Assembly: GCA_021234155.1 (NCBI GenBank)
Contig: JAJEKV010000019.1
Location: 19,281,359 to 19,345,358, forward strand
Source of the DNA: Isoetes taiwanensis
Taxonomy: Eukaryota > Streptophyta > Lycopodiopsida > Isoetales > Isoetaceae
Direction: 5' to 3'
Length of the DNA: 64,000 bases
In this document: piece after piece, positions 21,707 through 32,734 of the stretch
Position numbering within the stretch: position 1 is the stretch's first letter
How the letters are laid out: each line of letters opens with the position of its first letter
Translations under genes and position numbers: made by a program
The notes under the pieces: generated by a model
Databases searched by the model: none
Told to the model about the DNA's origin: nothing
The model's input: only the letters and a program-made list of their open reading frames with translations

Positions 21707-21907
21707 GTGGCAAGGCGCAAGGTTCTGGTCTGGCACCATTTCCCTGTTTACTCTTCTTCTAGTGAGGATTCTGCTATGGCCGTGGCAGCTAGTTCGACTT
21801 CAAGCAGCCTGACAGTCGAATCGGCCGAGATTGTGGAGCTCCAGCACAGGAGCTTCCATGCTAGTGTGAGCCAAAAATGTCAACAAATGGAACAACATTT
21901 ACATTGA
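21707..21907 (+). pseudogene. passenger frame in Harbinger H1, truncated
   Basis: Starts MARRKVLVWHHFPVYSSSSE and runs on with a Ser/Ala-rich stretch and ELQHRSFHASVSQ, then hits the H1 deletion joint. It is the truncated counterpart of the 102-codon frame at 30,254-30,562. No domain recognised. Confidence 0.4.
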
Positions 21908-21945
21908 GTACAGATGTAAGTAATTTCCTGAAATGAATGAAAGAA

Positions 21946-22681
21946 TCAAACTAAGTTTTTTCCATCTCTTTTTTGGAAGATGACATGTCTTATCAAGTCT
22001 CCTTCCTTCTTCAATTTCTCGTTCATGTCATCAGTTTCATAATAGTTTTTATCTAGCAATTCTACTTCTAAGGGCAACATTTCCAATTCTAAGTCCTCCA
22101 TAATGCAGAAATTCCACAAAACACATGCTGCATGAATTATCTTGGCTGCCCTGCCTACATGAATAGGCAAAGCCTTGAGGATCCTGAACTTCTCTTTTAC
22201 TATGCCAAATCCATTTTCTACACAAACTCTGCCCTTGCAAATCCTCTTGTTGAACCTGCCAGAAGCCCCTGTGCCATCTGGAAATACCTTCATCAAAAAC
22301 CTTCTGCTTGGATATGCTGAATCCCCTAAAAGCATTGGTGGAATAGTAACTGTCACATATGCATCCAGTATTTCACCTCCTGTTAATCTTTTTTCCAGTC
22401 ATTTGGACAGTAGATTCCCGCAAAATCTGCTTTGATGCTAGCCTATTATATAATAGACTCTTCTTGAACTAATTGGAATCATGCACAGATCCTGTTCTAC
22501 CAACACACACATTGATAAAAATTCTAGAGTGTGTTACTACACCTTGCATGAGGCAGGACTGCCTCTTGTGTCTGCTATAATAATCATCCCCTTTGTCTTT
22601 CCTCCAAGGCTTCCTGTATAAGGAAATGTGAGAACCATCAACAACACCAAAAATACTAAGTAAACCTGTGGCATCTTCAAA
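21946..22681 (-). pseudogene. Harbinger transposase H1, C-terminal part
   Basis: Minus-strand pieces of a DDE_Tnp_4/HARBI1-type transposase. Starting at the Helitron joint: IFGVVDGSHISLYRKPW with the first catalytic Asp (codon 22,637-22,639), then GSVHDSN with the second Asp, LLGDSAYPSRRFLMKVF, and VENGFGIVKEKFRIL with the catalytic Glu. All three acidic residues are therefore present in H1. It is inactive because of a stop (22,469-22,471, CAG in H2), a one-base loss in an A run near 22,400, and the Helitron that separates it from its N-terminal half at 27,327. Confidence 0.88.
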
Positions 22682-23448
22682 TCTTTATACTACTATATTA
22701 TAAAATTATCTTGTAAGTATGTATGTCATGTATCAAACATGGACGGCTCAGATTGTGCCAAGTGGCATGCCAAGTGCTTGTTTTAATGCGAAAAGGTGCC
22801 ATAATCACTCTTGAAAAGGTGTGTCGACCACATGGAGAAATTTTTGAAAGACAACAATTTTTTGTTTGGTTTTTTTCCATTCTAGCTATGCCCCCTCTGA
22901 AGCCTTCGTTCTTTCTATTCCGGCGTCCTGCCCTGTCCAATAATAGGAATTTCCAGAAATTCATCATAAAATTTACATATAGACGAGTATGTTTTCATTC
23001 AAGTCTTTCTGGAGTATGGAGCCATGGGAGTAAACCCATTTCAGCATACTTTATATACAGTAATTGTGCATTGTTCCGGCGATGGAGAATTAAGCAGCCG
23101 AAATAAGGAAGCCCAAATGGGCTCTATGAGGAATTCCCTGTGGCGGTTGGAAGGTCACCAAGACGATGCCATTGTGCAATTCGCGGCTCCGCTGTTTTTG
23201 GTTTTTTGGAATATGCCTGAAGATATCCTGGTTCTTTCACTCAAAAGGAAATTGCTTAGTTAGCGTTCTGCTCGAAGGTGGGTGGGCAAAGGAACTGTCT
23301 GCGATTTCTTTATATAGGCACTTTTTGAATAGAAAAATGGTCGTGCATTCTTGTGGATTTCTCTGTACTTGGGATATTGAGGTTAGCCAATTTTTTAGTC
23401 ATACAGAGAGTGGGTCAGAGCACAAGATCATTGTAGAGGAACAAACAA

Positions 23449-24800
23449 ATGAAAAGCTTGGCATCAGCACGGCAAGCTCATGCTAAGCTTCTTAAGGCCC
23501 ACGTTAAGCCCAACATCATTTCATGGAACAATCTTATGAACATGTATGCCAAGTATGGTTACTTAAAGGCTGCATGTGAAATATTTGATAGGATGTTGGC
23601 ACATAACGTGTTTAGTTGGACTATACTAATTACAGGATATGTACAAGATGGAGGAGATACTGAGGCACTTCAATGTTTTTTGCAAATGCAACAGGAAGAT
23701 GTTCAGCCAGACAAGGTAACCTTTGTTAGCTGTGTAAGTGCATGTGTTATGCTTCAAGATTTAGCAAATGAAAAGCTGGTGCATTCCAACATCCTGAAGT
23801 GCCAATGTGGTTCATATATTCCTTTGGTGAATAATTTAATTAACATGTATTTTAGATGTGGAAACATACAAGATGCTTGCCATATATTCGACGTGATACA
23901 TGTGCGTGACGTTGTGGCTTGGAGCGCCATGATTGCAGGATATACCCATCATGGACAAGGTAGAGAAGCACTCAAACTTCCAGAACATATACAACTTGAA
24001 AACATTAAGATGAACAACTTTGTATTATCTGGGCTTCTGATTGCATGTTGTGCCGTTGCATCTCTTTCATATGGTAAATGGTTACATTGTCACGTTTTAC
24101 AAAGTGGCTCTGAAGCTGATTTTATTTTGTCAAATGGTCTGGTTGACATGTATACAAAATGTGGAAGCATCTATTATTCTTGCATTGTCTTTGACAAGTT
24201 GTCTATACAAGATGTTGTATCATGGACTGCAATAATTACTGGATTTGATTATTCTTTGGATGACAAAGAGGGATTTAAACTTTTTCAACAAATGCAACAT
24301 GTTGGCGTGGAACCAAATGAAATAACATTTTAAGGCATCATGTGTGCATGTGCCAATGAGGCCGCTCTAGGACAAGGTAAATTTGTTCATACCATGACCT
24401 TAAAGCCAAAATAGTTTTGGACCATTATGTAGGTAATGCTCTCATCGATATGTATGTAGAGTGTCAAAGCATGCGTGACGCCTGCAAAATCTTTGACCGA
24501 TTGTCTGGGCGTGATGTTGTGTCATGGAGTGCAATGATCGCAGGGTCTATACAGTTTGGTCAGAAGAAAGATGTGCTTAAGATATTTAAACACATGGATC
24601 CGGAGAATGTGGAGCCAAGTATAGTAACTTACATAATTGCAATGAATGTATGTGCAGTTTTAGGAGACTTTGAAATGGGAAAAAACCTTCATGCTAAATT
24701 TATTGAAAGTGGTCAAGAATTGGATCTGTTCCTTGGAAATAGCCTTATTGATATGTATGCTAAGTGTGGGAGCCTGGAGAGTGCCCTCCAAGAAAGCTGA
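23449..24800 (+). pseudogene. PLS-type PPR protein fragment captured in Helitron
   Basis: About 440 codons of pentatricopeptide repeats: NNLMNMYAKYGYLKAACEIF, DVVAWSAMIAGYTHHGQGRE, NGLVDMYTKCGS, DVVSWSAMIAGS, DMYAKCGSLESAL and others, roughly a dozen 31-36-residue units alternating P, L and S types. Plant PLS-class PPR proteins bind organelle RNA and often guide C-to-U editing, but no E, E+ or DYW tail is present here. Damage: TAA at 24,331-24,333 where Leu is expected, a one-base frameshift near 24,400, and truncation after 24,790 where PLATZ intron sequence begins. No signal for an organelle targeting peptide is apparent at the 5' side. It is a captured gene fragment, not a working gene. 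Confidence 0.88.
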
Positions 24801-24877
24801 AAAAATATTGGGTAGCTAAAAAAAATATTGAAAAAATTGGGTTTTGATCATTTCGATAACTTGAGCAGACGAATTAC

Positions 24878-25383
24878 CTTGCATCCCAGAGAACAGAAGC
24901 TAAATCTATCAAGCAGGCTCTTGGAACACATCTCGCAGGTGTTTGTAACTCATTTTGCGAACCGAAATTGAGGCCTTTCGTTAAGAAAAACGACCTTGGC
25001 GCTGTTGATTATGTATGTTTGAACTCCGATAAGGTCCAAATACTTGTGAATTTCTGAAACTCTGATAACATCATGGTAAGAAGACCACCTAGTCTGTACA
25101 AAACCAAGCAAGAGGATCAGACTTGAGCTTTGAAAGCTTGAAAGGCAAGAATTGATCGAATTGGGTTTTAATTTACCTGCACAATGCGATGGTTTCTGTG
25201 ATCATAAGTGCAGGAAGAACAGAGCACTCCAGAGGTACAATCTAAGCAAAACATGTTGCATTCGCTTTTTTGGAGGTCGTTATGAAGTGGGCAAGGCCCA
25301 AAAAAGCCTGTTAATAACAGCAGCACAAGCCATGGCAGCCCTAGCTGTGATTCTTCTCCAAGCGTAGTAATCATAGTCGCAAC
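24878..25383 (-). pseudogene. PLATZ transcription factor fragment captured in Helitron
   Basis: Two exons on the minus strand with intact splice borders. Exon 25,383-25,177 follows TTTCAG and encodes LPWLVLLLLTGFFGPCPLHN, KSECNMFCLDCTSGVLCSSC and HRNHRIVQ before GTAAAT. Exon 25,092-24,878 follows TACAG and encodes [38 protein letters not shown], then NTCEMCSKSLLDRFSFCSLG CK before GTAATT. These are the conserved Cys/His zinc-binding blocks of plant PLATZ proteins, AT-rich DNA-binding repressors. A TGA (24,950-24,952) replaces Gly in the PGKG segment. The last exon is missing: the intron runs into PPR sequence at about 24,800. Introns show capture at the DNA level. Confidence 0.9.
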
Positions 25384-26167
25384 CTGAAATTTGAAATGTG
25401 CATTTGAATCAGAACCAGAAACCCAAAGACTTTCCATGACTTTCAAGCAAAATCTCCTGTCCAATTCAAGCACCAAATTGCCAAACCAACACAAATTCTT
25501 CAAAAAATGCAAAATTCCGCCAATCAGATGCAAAATTCCGCGTACCCAATGGGTAGGAAGTTTCAGGCTTTCAAATTCCATGCAAATTGGTGCAATGAGG
25601 GAAGAGCTGGGTGCAAATTGAGGCATAAATATGGAATTAAGGCAAGGAGCCAAATGTTGGTTGAAGAATTAGGCTGCTATTCTAGCAGAAGTAGTAACTT
25701 CGACGCCGTCAGTTCTTCGAGCATGTTAAGCTGGCTCTGTCTCTGTACTTTGGCGGCCCTTTTTTCCTTTTCAAAGCCGCATTTCCGACAGGCCAAGTAG
25801 TGGGTTGAATTGGTTCTCTTACTTCCACCTGCTTGTAGAATGCATCTGTCTTTCTCTGTGTTAATTACATGCCTGAGCCAGTCTGAAAAAAGTCCGAATG
25901 TGAAAAAAGAAAAGGGGAGCTCTGTTTGCTGATGGAATATTGGATTGCTACAATTTGCTTATAGATCTATTTCATAGAGCATCTTGCCCATTTGCAAATT
26001 TGTTTCAAAGCAGATGCCTGCACATGCTATTTCAAGTTGCAATTAAAATAGTTTAGACAGTGGGAAAGCACCATGCCAGGACATCTTGAAAATTTTGAGA
26101 CACTTGGTATTCCTTTTTGGTTTTCAAATGTGCAATGTCTCATGTTCTCTCTTTGATTTTATTGTAG

Positions 26168-26227
26168 GTCCTCTTGGCCAAGAATGCGCAAATGTTGTTG
26201 GAGGAGCGTCTTGCGGCCGCGAAATAA
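26168..26227 (+). pseudogene. possible captured terminal exon
   Basis: A pyrimidine-rich tract and TTTATTGTAG precede a short frame VLLAKNAQMLLEERLAAAK ending in TAA. It looks like a last exon of a third captured gene, but 19 residues are too few to name the family. The surrounding 25,400-27,300 shows no other coding match. Confidence 0.25.
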
Positions 26228-27299
26228 CAAACCTAATCGACCATGGTTGATCATTACACGTAAACACCTAGCTATATGCACTAATGATATTGGTTGATAT
26301 TCTCATTTTTCTTGAATAACAGCACTTAGTTGGTGTTGATTTTGGAAACATCACCAGTATTTCTTAGTCGTGTGTTTCAAATGTGAGTAGATGTTAATTG
26401 CTATGTTGTGTATCCTTTCTCTATATCTACAATTGCCTTTTTTGCAGCTATTGCACTCTTCATGACGTAACATAGAAGGAATTTGAAACGAAGCTGAATC
26501 ACTTGCTGGGCATTAAGGCCTACGAAAGCCCATTGCACTATACGCATTCCACATGCTTTGTAAAAATACTATCTATCTATCTAATGTTCGCATGCCTTCA
26601 TTGGTTAAAGTCTGCCATCAGAGGTTCTTCTGTTGATGAAATCGTTTCAGAAAATTGGCATGTCACAAATTCTTTTACTTTTCTACATATAAATGCAGCA
26701 CTGGTCATGCCTTCATTATCTTGCTTTTAATTTTTTCTCTTCTACTTCAGTATTGTGGAGGTTGTTCCTTTAAAAGAAAAGCAAGCCTTTTTTTAAGGTG
26801 CATGCTAAGTTAGATGAGTTTTGTCTTCTATAAAAGACAAAGGATGCAAGAAATAGCTACCAATCGCTTCTACTATTCAAACATGTTTCCAGTTATTGAT
26901 TGTCGATTACATTATTGATTGTCCATTACAGGTTCCCATGCCCTACTTGATTTGCGATCATTTTGCAAGTAAAACCAGTAAGTACCTACATATTTGTCTT
27001 CTACACATTTGTCTTCCTAATGCTTGCACCCCCTAAGTCTATGTTGATTTGATAAGATTGAATCAATGGAACTAGATAGATGCTATTTTCTATTTGTATC
27101 TAATCATTGTGTTGTATGGAATGTTTTGGATTATGAGTTCCAATGTTTAAGCAATGCATTACAACCTAATAGTTCCATGTTTAAAGAAATTTAACGTAAA
27201 CCAACCTTTAAACCTAAAAATCTAAATAACTCATTCCGAGTATTGTTCAAGTAAACAATCACATGGAATAATCATAAAAGATGAACAATCACATGTAAA

Positions 27300-27326
27300 G
27301 CTCACCAACGGTGGGCAATTTACTAG
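27300..27326 (+). other. Helitron 3' hairpin and CTAG terminus
   Basis: GCTCACC-AAC-GGTGGGC forms a 7-bp stem (one G-T pair) with a 3-base loop, followed by AATTTA and CTAG. This is the usual Helitron termination structure. Confidence 0.88.
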
Positions 27327-28290
27327 TTCCTTCATGATATCAAGGAGTCTCTGACCCGAGGGTAAGACATTGAATTTTTTGTATAGCATGGTCTTGGATG
27401 CTAAAATTAAAGTCACTTTCTTGGTGTATTTTTTGACTGTGGCTTTTCCAACATAAAACCTTTGACCAACATGCAATGGCATCTCACCATGAGCAAGAAA
27501 ATAGAGTACCATAGCTACTGCTTTCCTAGGATCTACAGGGGGCCTGACCTTCTGGCCTGGTCTGATCAGGTATGGCACAATAAGGCCAACCAGTTTTTCA
27601 AATGACCTTCTCTTCATTTTGTAAGACTGATGCCACACATATCATCTTCGAATGAGGGAAGACAATTCCAAGCATGATTGTCAATGTTATCCCATTGAGT
27701 GATCTGTCTGGGACAAACCCAGAATCTTCTCGGCGGTCTTCTTAATCGAGATGTTGTAGAGCCAAGAGTAAGATGGAAGATGCACATGGAAAACTAATGT
27801 TGTCTTCTTGAAAATCGCCATAGGATCCTCGAGCTCGTTTTCTTGGATGAGATCCAAGTAAAATTCCTGCATTGCTAAACCTAGCACAATAGCCCTACGA
27901 AGCATTGCAATCATACCTAAAATGACCGGATCCATGCTTGAATGACGCTGTCGGTGATTATTTTCTGCCTCAATGGTGTAGGGAATGGATTTTTTACAGA
28001 AATCAGCTTGAAATGGGACGCAGGAAGTCTCTATGGGCAAACTCGCAATATCCCATATCATTCATTTTGAAGATTGAATGAAGAAAGAATTATCCCATAT
28101 GGGATGGCCAGCCGGAATCAAATTGGAGGGAAAAAATCCGGCGGGGAGGAAGAAAACTACCCGAAACGGCCGCTGTTAAGGCTCGAGAGAAGGTCATCTC
28201 TGATCTTCTCTTGAGCTATACTGTATATTTTTTGTCTCTCGCCGTATACGACGAGAGACAAAAAAATTTCAAGCATGTGGCCGACCTAAG
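27327..28290 (-). mobile_element. Harbinger copy H1, right segment with transposase N-terminal half
   Basis: Minus-strand frames at 28,061-27,687 and 27,638-27,327 encode the N-terminal and helix-turn-helix part of the transposase: SMDPVILGMIAML, MKRRSFEKLVGLIVPYLI, GQKVRPPVDPRKAVAMVLYF and QRFYVGKATVKKYTKKV. They collide with the Helitron at the codon after DIMKE. Frames shift near 27,640-27,690. The end of the copy is CATGTGGCCGACCTAAG at 28,290, the same as the right end of H2, and copy H2 begins at once. Confidence 0.82.
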
Positions 28291-28797
28291 TGAGACAGAG
28301 AGGGAAGGAGGGAGAGAGCGAGAGAGAAGCCTCGGCCACATGTGAGCCGAGAGATCATGAGAGATGATTTGAGAGACAAAATGGGAGGAGAGATTATGAG
28401 AGGTGAACTCTCGCATTTAGAGATAATTCGCCCCTAACTGCTGTTAGGGGCGTTTCCATTAATAAAATGTCCGTTAAGGATAACATCCCAAAAAATTTAT
28501 GGAGTCAATTTTTGGAGGCCAGAATTTTCGACTGGCCTCTGTTCAAGGTGGGCGGCCTCCAAGAATCGAAGCTCCAATATTCTTCCCTCCTAGCATCGCA
28601 CTCAGTGCCAATTGTGAATCCGGTAAGCATTTCTTGCATTTCTTTAGATCCATTTGTGAAATGCTTTGTTAATAGCTACATTCTTGGCAACTGCCTGCTT
28701 GATAAATCAGGCACAAATTGTCTCAAGAACATGACGAAGACAATCAAATCGTCTTTGCGAATTCTAAGAAGCCGTTTGTTCCCCTAGGACCGCGAAA

Positions 28798-29922
28798 TTG
28801 GCTCCAAGAAGAACTAAGAGGATGATTGGATCAATTTCCCAATCTGTGGCCATTGAGATAAATTCCGAGCTTGCAAGGGCTTCCAATTGCAATCTAAGGG
28901 GAAGGAAGAGGGATCAGCCAGAAGATGGATTACCTGAGGTTGAATCTGAACCCCTCCCCAATGATTTAGCCTTGGTTGTGCACGAAAGCAATTCTGTTGC
29001 TCTTAACTGGGCCAAGAAAAGGAAAACTCCTGTAGATTGGTCGGACAATGCAATCTCCACCATGCTTGCTTTGATGAAGGAGTACAAGGTGCATAATAAT
29101 GGAAGTATCAATCTTTCTTCAAGCCAATAGAAAGAGATTATGGTGAAATTGCAACCCACAGTTCATGGCCTTGAAGACTTGAGACAGTTAAGAAACAAGT
29201 GGGATAAATTACAAATAGAATTCAGGGATGAGAAAGAAGCATCCGAAAGAATAGGCTTTGAGACATCTAGTTGGCCATGGTTTGAAGCTATGGAAGATCT
29301 AAAACATGGTGTGACAAATGAAAGGGACATTCCAGGTGCAGGGGATGATGGGGAATTTGGGGCCGAGGCATTTGAGGATGCTGGTATGTTCCCAAACATA
29401 TTCATATCTGATGCCTTCTATGAGAGAATTGGAACAAATGCATCTTTTGTGGAAGAAGAATTCATAAACATTGCAGATGATAACCCTGTCAGCCCTGTTG
29501 CAAATGAAGGAAATGATAGCAAAGATAATTCAAGTGCTCAGGAGAAAAATTCCAGCAAAGATACTCCAAGTACTTTCAATCCTTCTGATACCAGTCCTCG
29601 GTCTGCTGCATGCAATCAGCCTGGGGTTAGTGGTAAGCCAACAACAAAAAAGAGATCTCAGGTTCACATTGATGAAGAAATTGCAGCTGGGATATCGAAC
29701 ATGGCAAATAGCTTTGGAGAGAATGAAAAAAGGAAGCTTGATTTCATTAAGAAAGAATCTGTTAAAAAACATGAATTGATCAGGGAGTTGGAGTCCATGA
29801 GATCAGCTAATACTTTGAAGATCGCTCAATCAATGGCTACAATGACAGAAAGCATATGCCAAATGACAAAGGATACTCTACTGGGGTTTGCTAAACTTGC
29901 TGCATCGAAGCAGACAAATTAA
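28798..29922 (+). pseudogene. Harbinger Myb/SANT-like protein, copy H2 (one nonsense codon)
   Basis: Same protein as in H1 and open from MAPRRTKRMIGS to KLAASKQTN (374 codons) except for TAG at 29,128-29,130, which replaces the Trp (TGG in H1) inside the Myb-like helix SSQWREIMVKL. Downstream: LRQLRNKWDKLQIEFRDEKE, an acidic region (PGAGDDGEFGAEAFED), a Ser/Thr/Pro linker with KPTTKKRSQ (possible nuclear signal) and a helical tail ELESMRSANTLKIAQSMATM that may mediate dimer or transposase contact. That only one change breaks a 374-codon frame shows recent activity of the family. Confidence 0.85.
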
Positions 29923-30253
29923 TATCAATTTCACAGGTATTCTTCTTACTTTTGTCCCCTGTACTGTCGCTTTCAATTTTTTTTTTTCTTTCTGTTATTT
30001 TTTTGAGCTTCTGCAAAGTAGTTAGAACAGTATGTTCTAATTAAGTTCAGTTTCAAGTTTGTAAATGATTGGAACTTAACTTTCATGTGCTATGGGGATC
30101 TAATATTGAATTTAAATCTAGAATGATATAACATTCCTGATCCTGACTACATAAATTGTATAATTTCATAAAGGTTTTGTACGACGTCGCTTAAAATTCC
30201 ATAATGCATGTCTCGATTCCTGCGCACTCCAATTTATTGTAAGCTGCTCGAAG

Positions 30254-30562
30254 ATGGCAAGGCACACAGTTCTGGTCCGGCGCCATTTTCCTGTTTACTC
30301 TTCTTCTAGTGAGGATTCTGCTATGGCCGTGGCAGCTAGTTCGGCTTCAACCAGCCTGACCATCGAATCGGTCGAGATTGTGGAGCTCCAGCACAGGAGC
30401 TTCCATGCTAGTGTGAGCCAAAGAGTTATTCTTGGCTACATGTCCATGGAAGAAGTTTTTGTGGAGGCTGAATTGCTTGCATGGACTGAGCAAGCTCCTT
30501 TCCGGCAGAGAGCACATGTAGAGCTCATCAATATCAAACATCATGGAAGGTGGTGTCTTTGA
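30254..30562 (+). CDS. 102-residue passenger protein of Harbinger H2, unknown
   Basis: Starts MARHTVLVRRHFPVYSSSSE, then a Ser/Ala/Thr-rich stretch, IVELQHRSFHASVSQRVI, MSMEEVFVEAELLAW and KHHGRWCL. The first 55 residues are conserved in H1 (21,707). No family recognised and no membrane segment or zinc motif seen. It could be a third element gene, a captured host fragment, or a chance frame over a conserved region. No promoter signal is evident. Confidence 0.3.
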   Translation: MARHTVLVRRHFPVYSSSSEDSAMAVAASSASTSLTIESVEIVELQHRSFHASVSQRVILGYMSMEEVFVEAELLAWTEQAPFRQRAHVELINIKHHGRWCL

Positions 30563-31164
30563 GAGGTCCAAATCCCATCTGTAGCTTGTGAAAACTGCCC
30601 TGAATAGCCTTTTCATGTGAAGAAACCTTTTCCTTGTGCCTACTCTGAAACTCAAACGTTTTTTTTTTTTTTTTGTTTGTTAAAACTTTTTGTAGCAATG
30701 TATGATATGGAACCCGCCACAGGCCTTTTGTGTACTCAGACCTTTTTGTGTACTCAGACCATGAAGAAATGGTATTTTTGTAAACCTTGACATATGAATA
30801 CATTTTATTTTATCTGAAATGGATAATCCTGACTTGAGTTGTCTTTCATTTTAACTAAAACGTAGTTTAGGTTCTTATAGTTTTCTGAATACTATTCTTA
30901 CAGATTAAGAAGACGAGAAAGATGAAGGTTATGATGACATGTATTGTTTAGATCTTAATTTTTAGCATTTCAGGGACCACAGGCATATCTGTGTGATTCT
31001 AGTCAACAAGTTTGTACTCTTCTATTGGAAATGAGTTCATGTAACACATTTGATATTAATAAAGAATAATCTGTTTATTATCTTCTGCACTTCTCTACCC
31101 TGTAATGCTAATAATCTGTGATGTCACTGTAATGTTATTACTGTGAGAGAAAAAAATGTGAACT

Positions 31165-31420
31165 TTTGTAGTTTTTCATTGACATAATTAACACTTTCAT
31201 TGTTTAGTTATTCATTCATGGTTTAGTTCATATGACCTCAAAACCTTGGTACTTTAAACTTTTGGTATGTTCTGCAATCTTAAATCTAAACTGATGTAGT
31301 TGTTCATTGACAGAATTAACATATTCATTGTTTAGTTATTCATTCATGGTTCAGTTCATGTAACTTCAATAAATTGGTACTTAAAACTTCTGCTCTGTTT
31401 TGCAATCTTAAATTTGAACT
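31165..31420. repeat. 128-bp tandem duplication inside H2
   Basis: Two diverged units containing ATTGTTTAGTTATTCATTCA and GCAATCTTAAAT, offset by 128 bp. The segment is absent from H1, where it falls within the 1.07-kb deletion. Confidence 0.6.
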
Positions 31421-31560
31421 GCATTACGTAAAATACATCACTGAACTGAACATAAAGCTGGACCAGAAATTGGGATCTCGAAAATCTATTAATGTCAACA
31501 AATGGAATAACATTTACATTGAGTACAGATCTAAGTAATTCCCTAAAATGAATGAAAGAA

Positions 31561-32734
31561 TCAAACTAAGTTTTTTTCATCTCTATTTTGGAAGATGACA
31601 TGTCTTATCAAGTCTCCTTCCTTCTTCAATTTCTTGTTCATGTCTTCAGTTTCATAATAGTTTATATCTGGTAATTCTGCTTCTAAGGGCAACATTTCCA
31701 ATTCTAAGTCCTCCATAATGCAGAAATTCCAGAAAACACATGCTGCATGAATTATCTTGGTTGCCTTGCTAACATGAATAGGCAAAGCCTTGAGGATCCT
31801 GAACTTCTCTTTTACTATGCCAAATCCATTCTCTATACAAATTCTGCCCTTGCAAATCCTCTTGTTGAACCTGCCAGAAGCCCCTGTGCCATTTGGAAAT
31901 ACCTTCAACAAAAACCTTCTGCTTGGACATGCTGAATCCCCTAAAAGCATTGGTGAAATAGTAACTGTCACATCTGCATCCAGTATTTCACCTCTTCTAT
32001 TAATCTTTTTTTCCAGTCATTTGGACAGTAGGTTCCTGCAAAATCTGCTTTGATGCTAGCCTCTTGTACAATAGACTCTTCTTGAACTGATTGGAATCAT
32101 GCACAGATCCTGTTCTACTAACACACACATTGATAAAAATTCTAGAGTGTGTTACTACACCTTGCATGAGGCAGGAATGCCTCTTGTGTCTGCTGTAGTA
32201 ATCATCTCCTTTGTCTTTCCTCCAAGGCTTCCTGTACAAGAAAATGTGAGAACCATTAACAGCACCAAAAATACTAGGCAAACCTGTGGCATCTTCAAAT
32301 TCCTTCATGATATCAAGGAGTCTCTGACCCGAGGGTAAGGCAATGAATTTTTTGTATAGCATGGTCTTGGATGCTAAAACTAAAGTTACTTTCTTGGTGT
32401 ATTTTTGGACTGTGGCTTTTCCAACATAAAACCTTTGACCAACATGCAATGGCATCTCACCATGAGCAAGAAAATAGAGTACCATAGCTACTTCTTTCCT
32501 AGGATCTACAGGGGGCTTGACCTTCTGGCCTGGTCTGATCAGGTATGACACAATAAGGCCAACCAGTTTTTCAAATGACATTCTCTTCATTCTGTAAAAC
32601 TGATGCCACATATCATCTTCGAATGAGGGAAGGCAATTCCAAGCATGATTGTCAATGTTATCCCATTGAGTGGTCTGTCTGGGACAAACCCAGAATCTTC
32701 TCGGCGGTCTTCTTAATCGAGATGCTGCAGCCAA
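31561..32734 (-). pseudogene. Harbinger transposase H2 with first catalytic Asp changed to Asn
   Basis: Two frames (32,734-32,000 and 31,971-31,561) of a DDE_Tnp_4/HARBI1-type transposase, about 390 residues together. Order: MKRMSFEKLVGLIVSYLI, GQKVKPPVDPRKEVAMVLYF, RFYVGKATVQKYTKKV (helix-turn-helix region), IFGAVNGSHIFLYRKPW, GSVHDSN, LLGDSACPSRRFLLKVF, CIENGFGIVKEKFRILKALP. The family has Asp in the DGSH box; here codon 32,255-32,257 is AAT (Asn), while H1 keeps GAT. The second Asp and the Glu are present. A frameshift near 32,000 separates the halves. N-terminal sequence continues upstream to about 33,060 in broken frames. Cutting activity would be lost even without the frameshift. Confidence 0.88.

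Larger units (their letters stand above)
19929..22681 (+). mobile_element. Harbinger copy H1, middle segment
   Basis: Collinear with 28,462-32,302 of H2. It holds the Myb-like gene, a short passenger frame and the 3' part of the transposase. It lacks about 1.07 kb present in H2 (30,423-31,490), the joint being at 21,884. It is cut at 22,681/22,682 by the Helitron and continues at 27,327. Confidence 0.88.
22682..27326 (+). mobile_element. non-autonomous Helitron, 4,645 bp, gene-capturing
   Basis: Copy H2 reads CTTCAAA-TTCCTTCATG. H1 reads CTTCAAA, then TCTTTATACTACTATATT (22,682), ending ...GGGCAATTTACTAG (27,326), then TTCCTTCATG. So the insert starts with TC, ends with CTAG, lies between A and T and makes no target duplication, the defining marks of Helitrons. 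A 7-bp hairpin (27,300-27,316) lies 6 bp before CTAG. No Rep or helicase coding is visible. Inside are fragments of at least two host genes in opposite orientation (PPR plus, PLATZ minus) and a possible third exon. Element polarity is plus. Confidence 0.92.
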
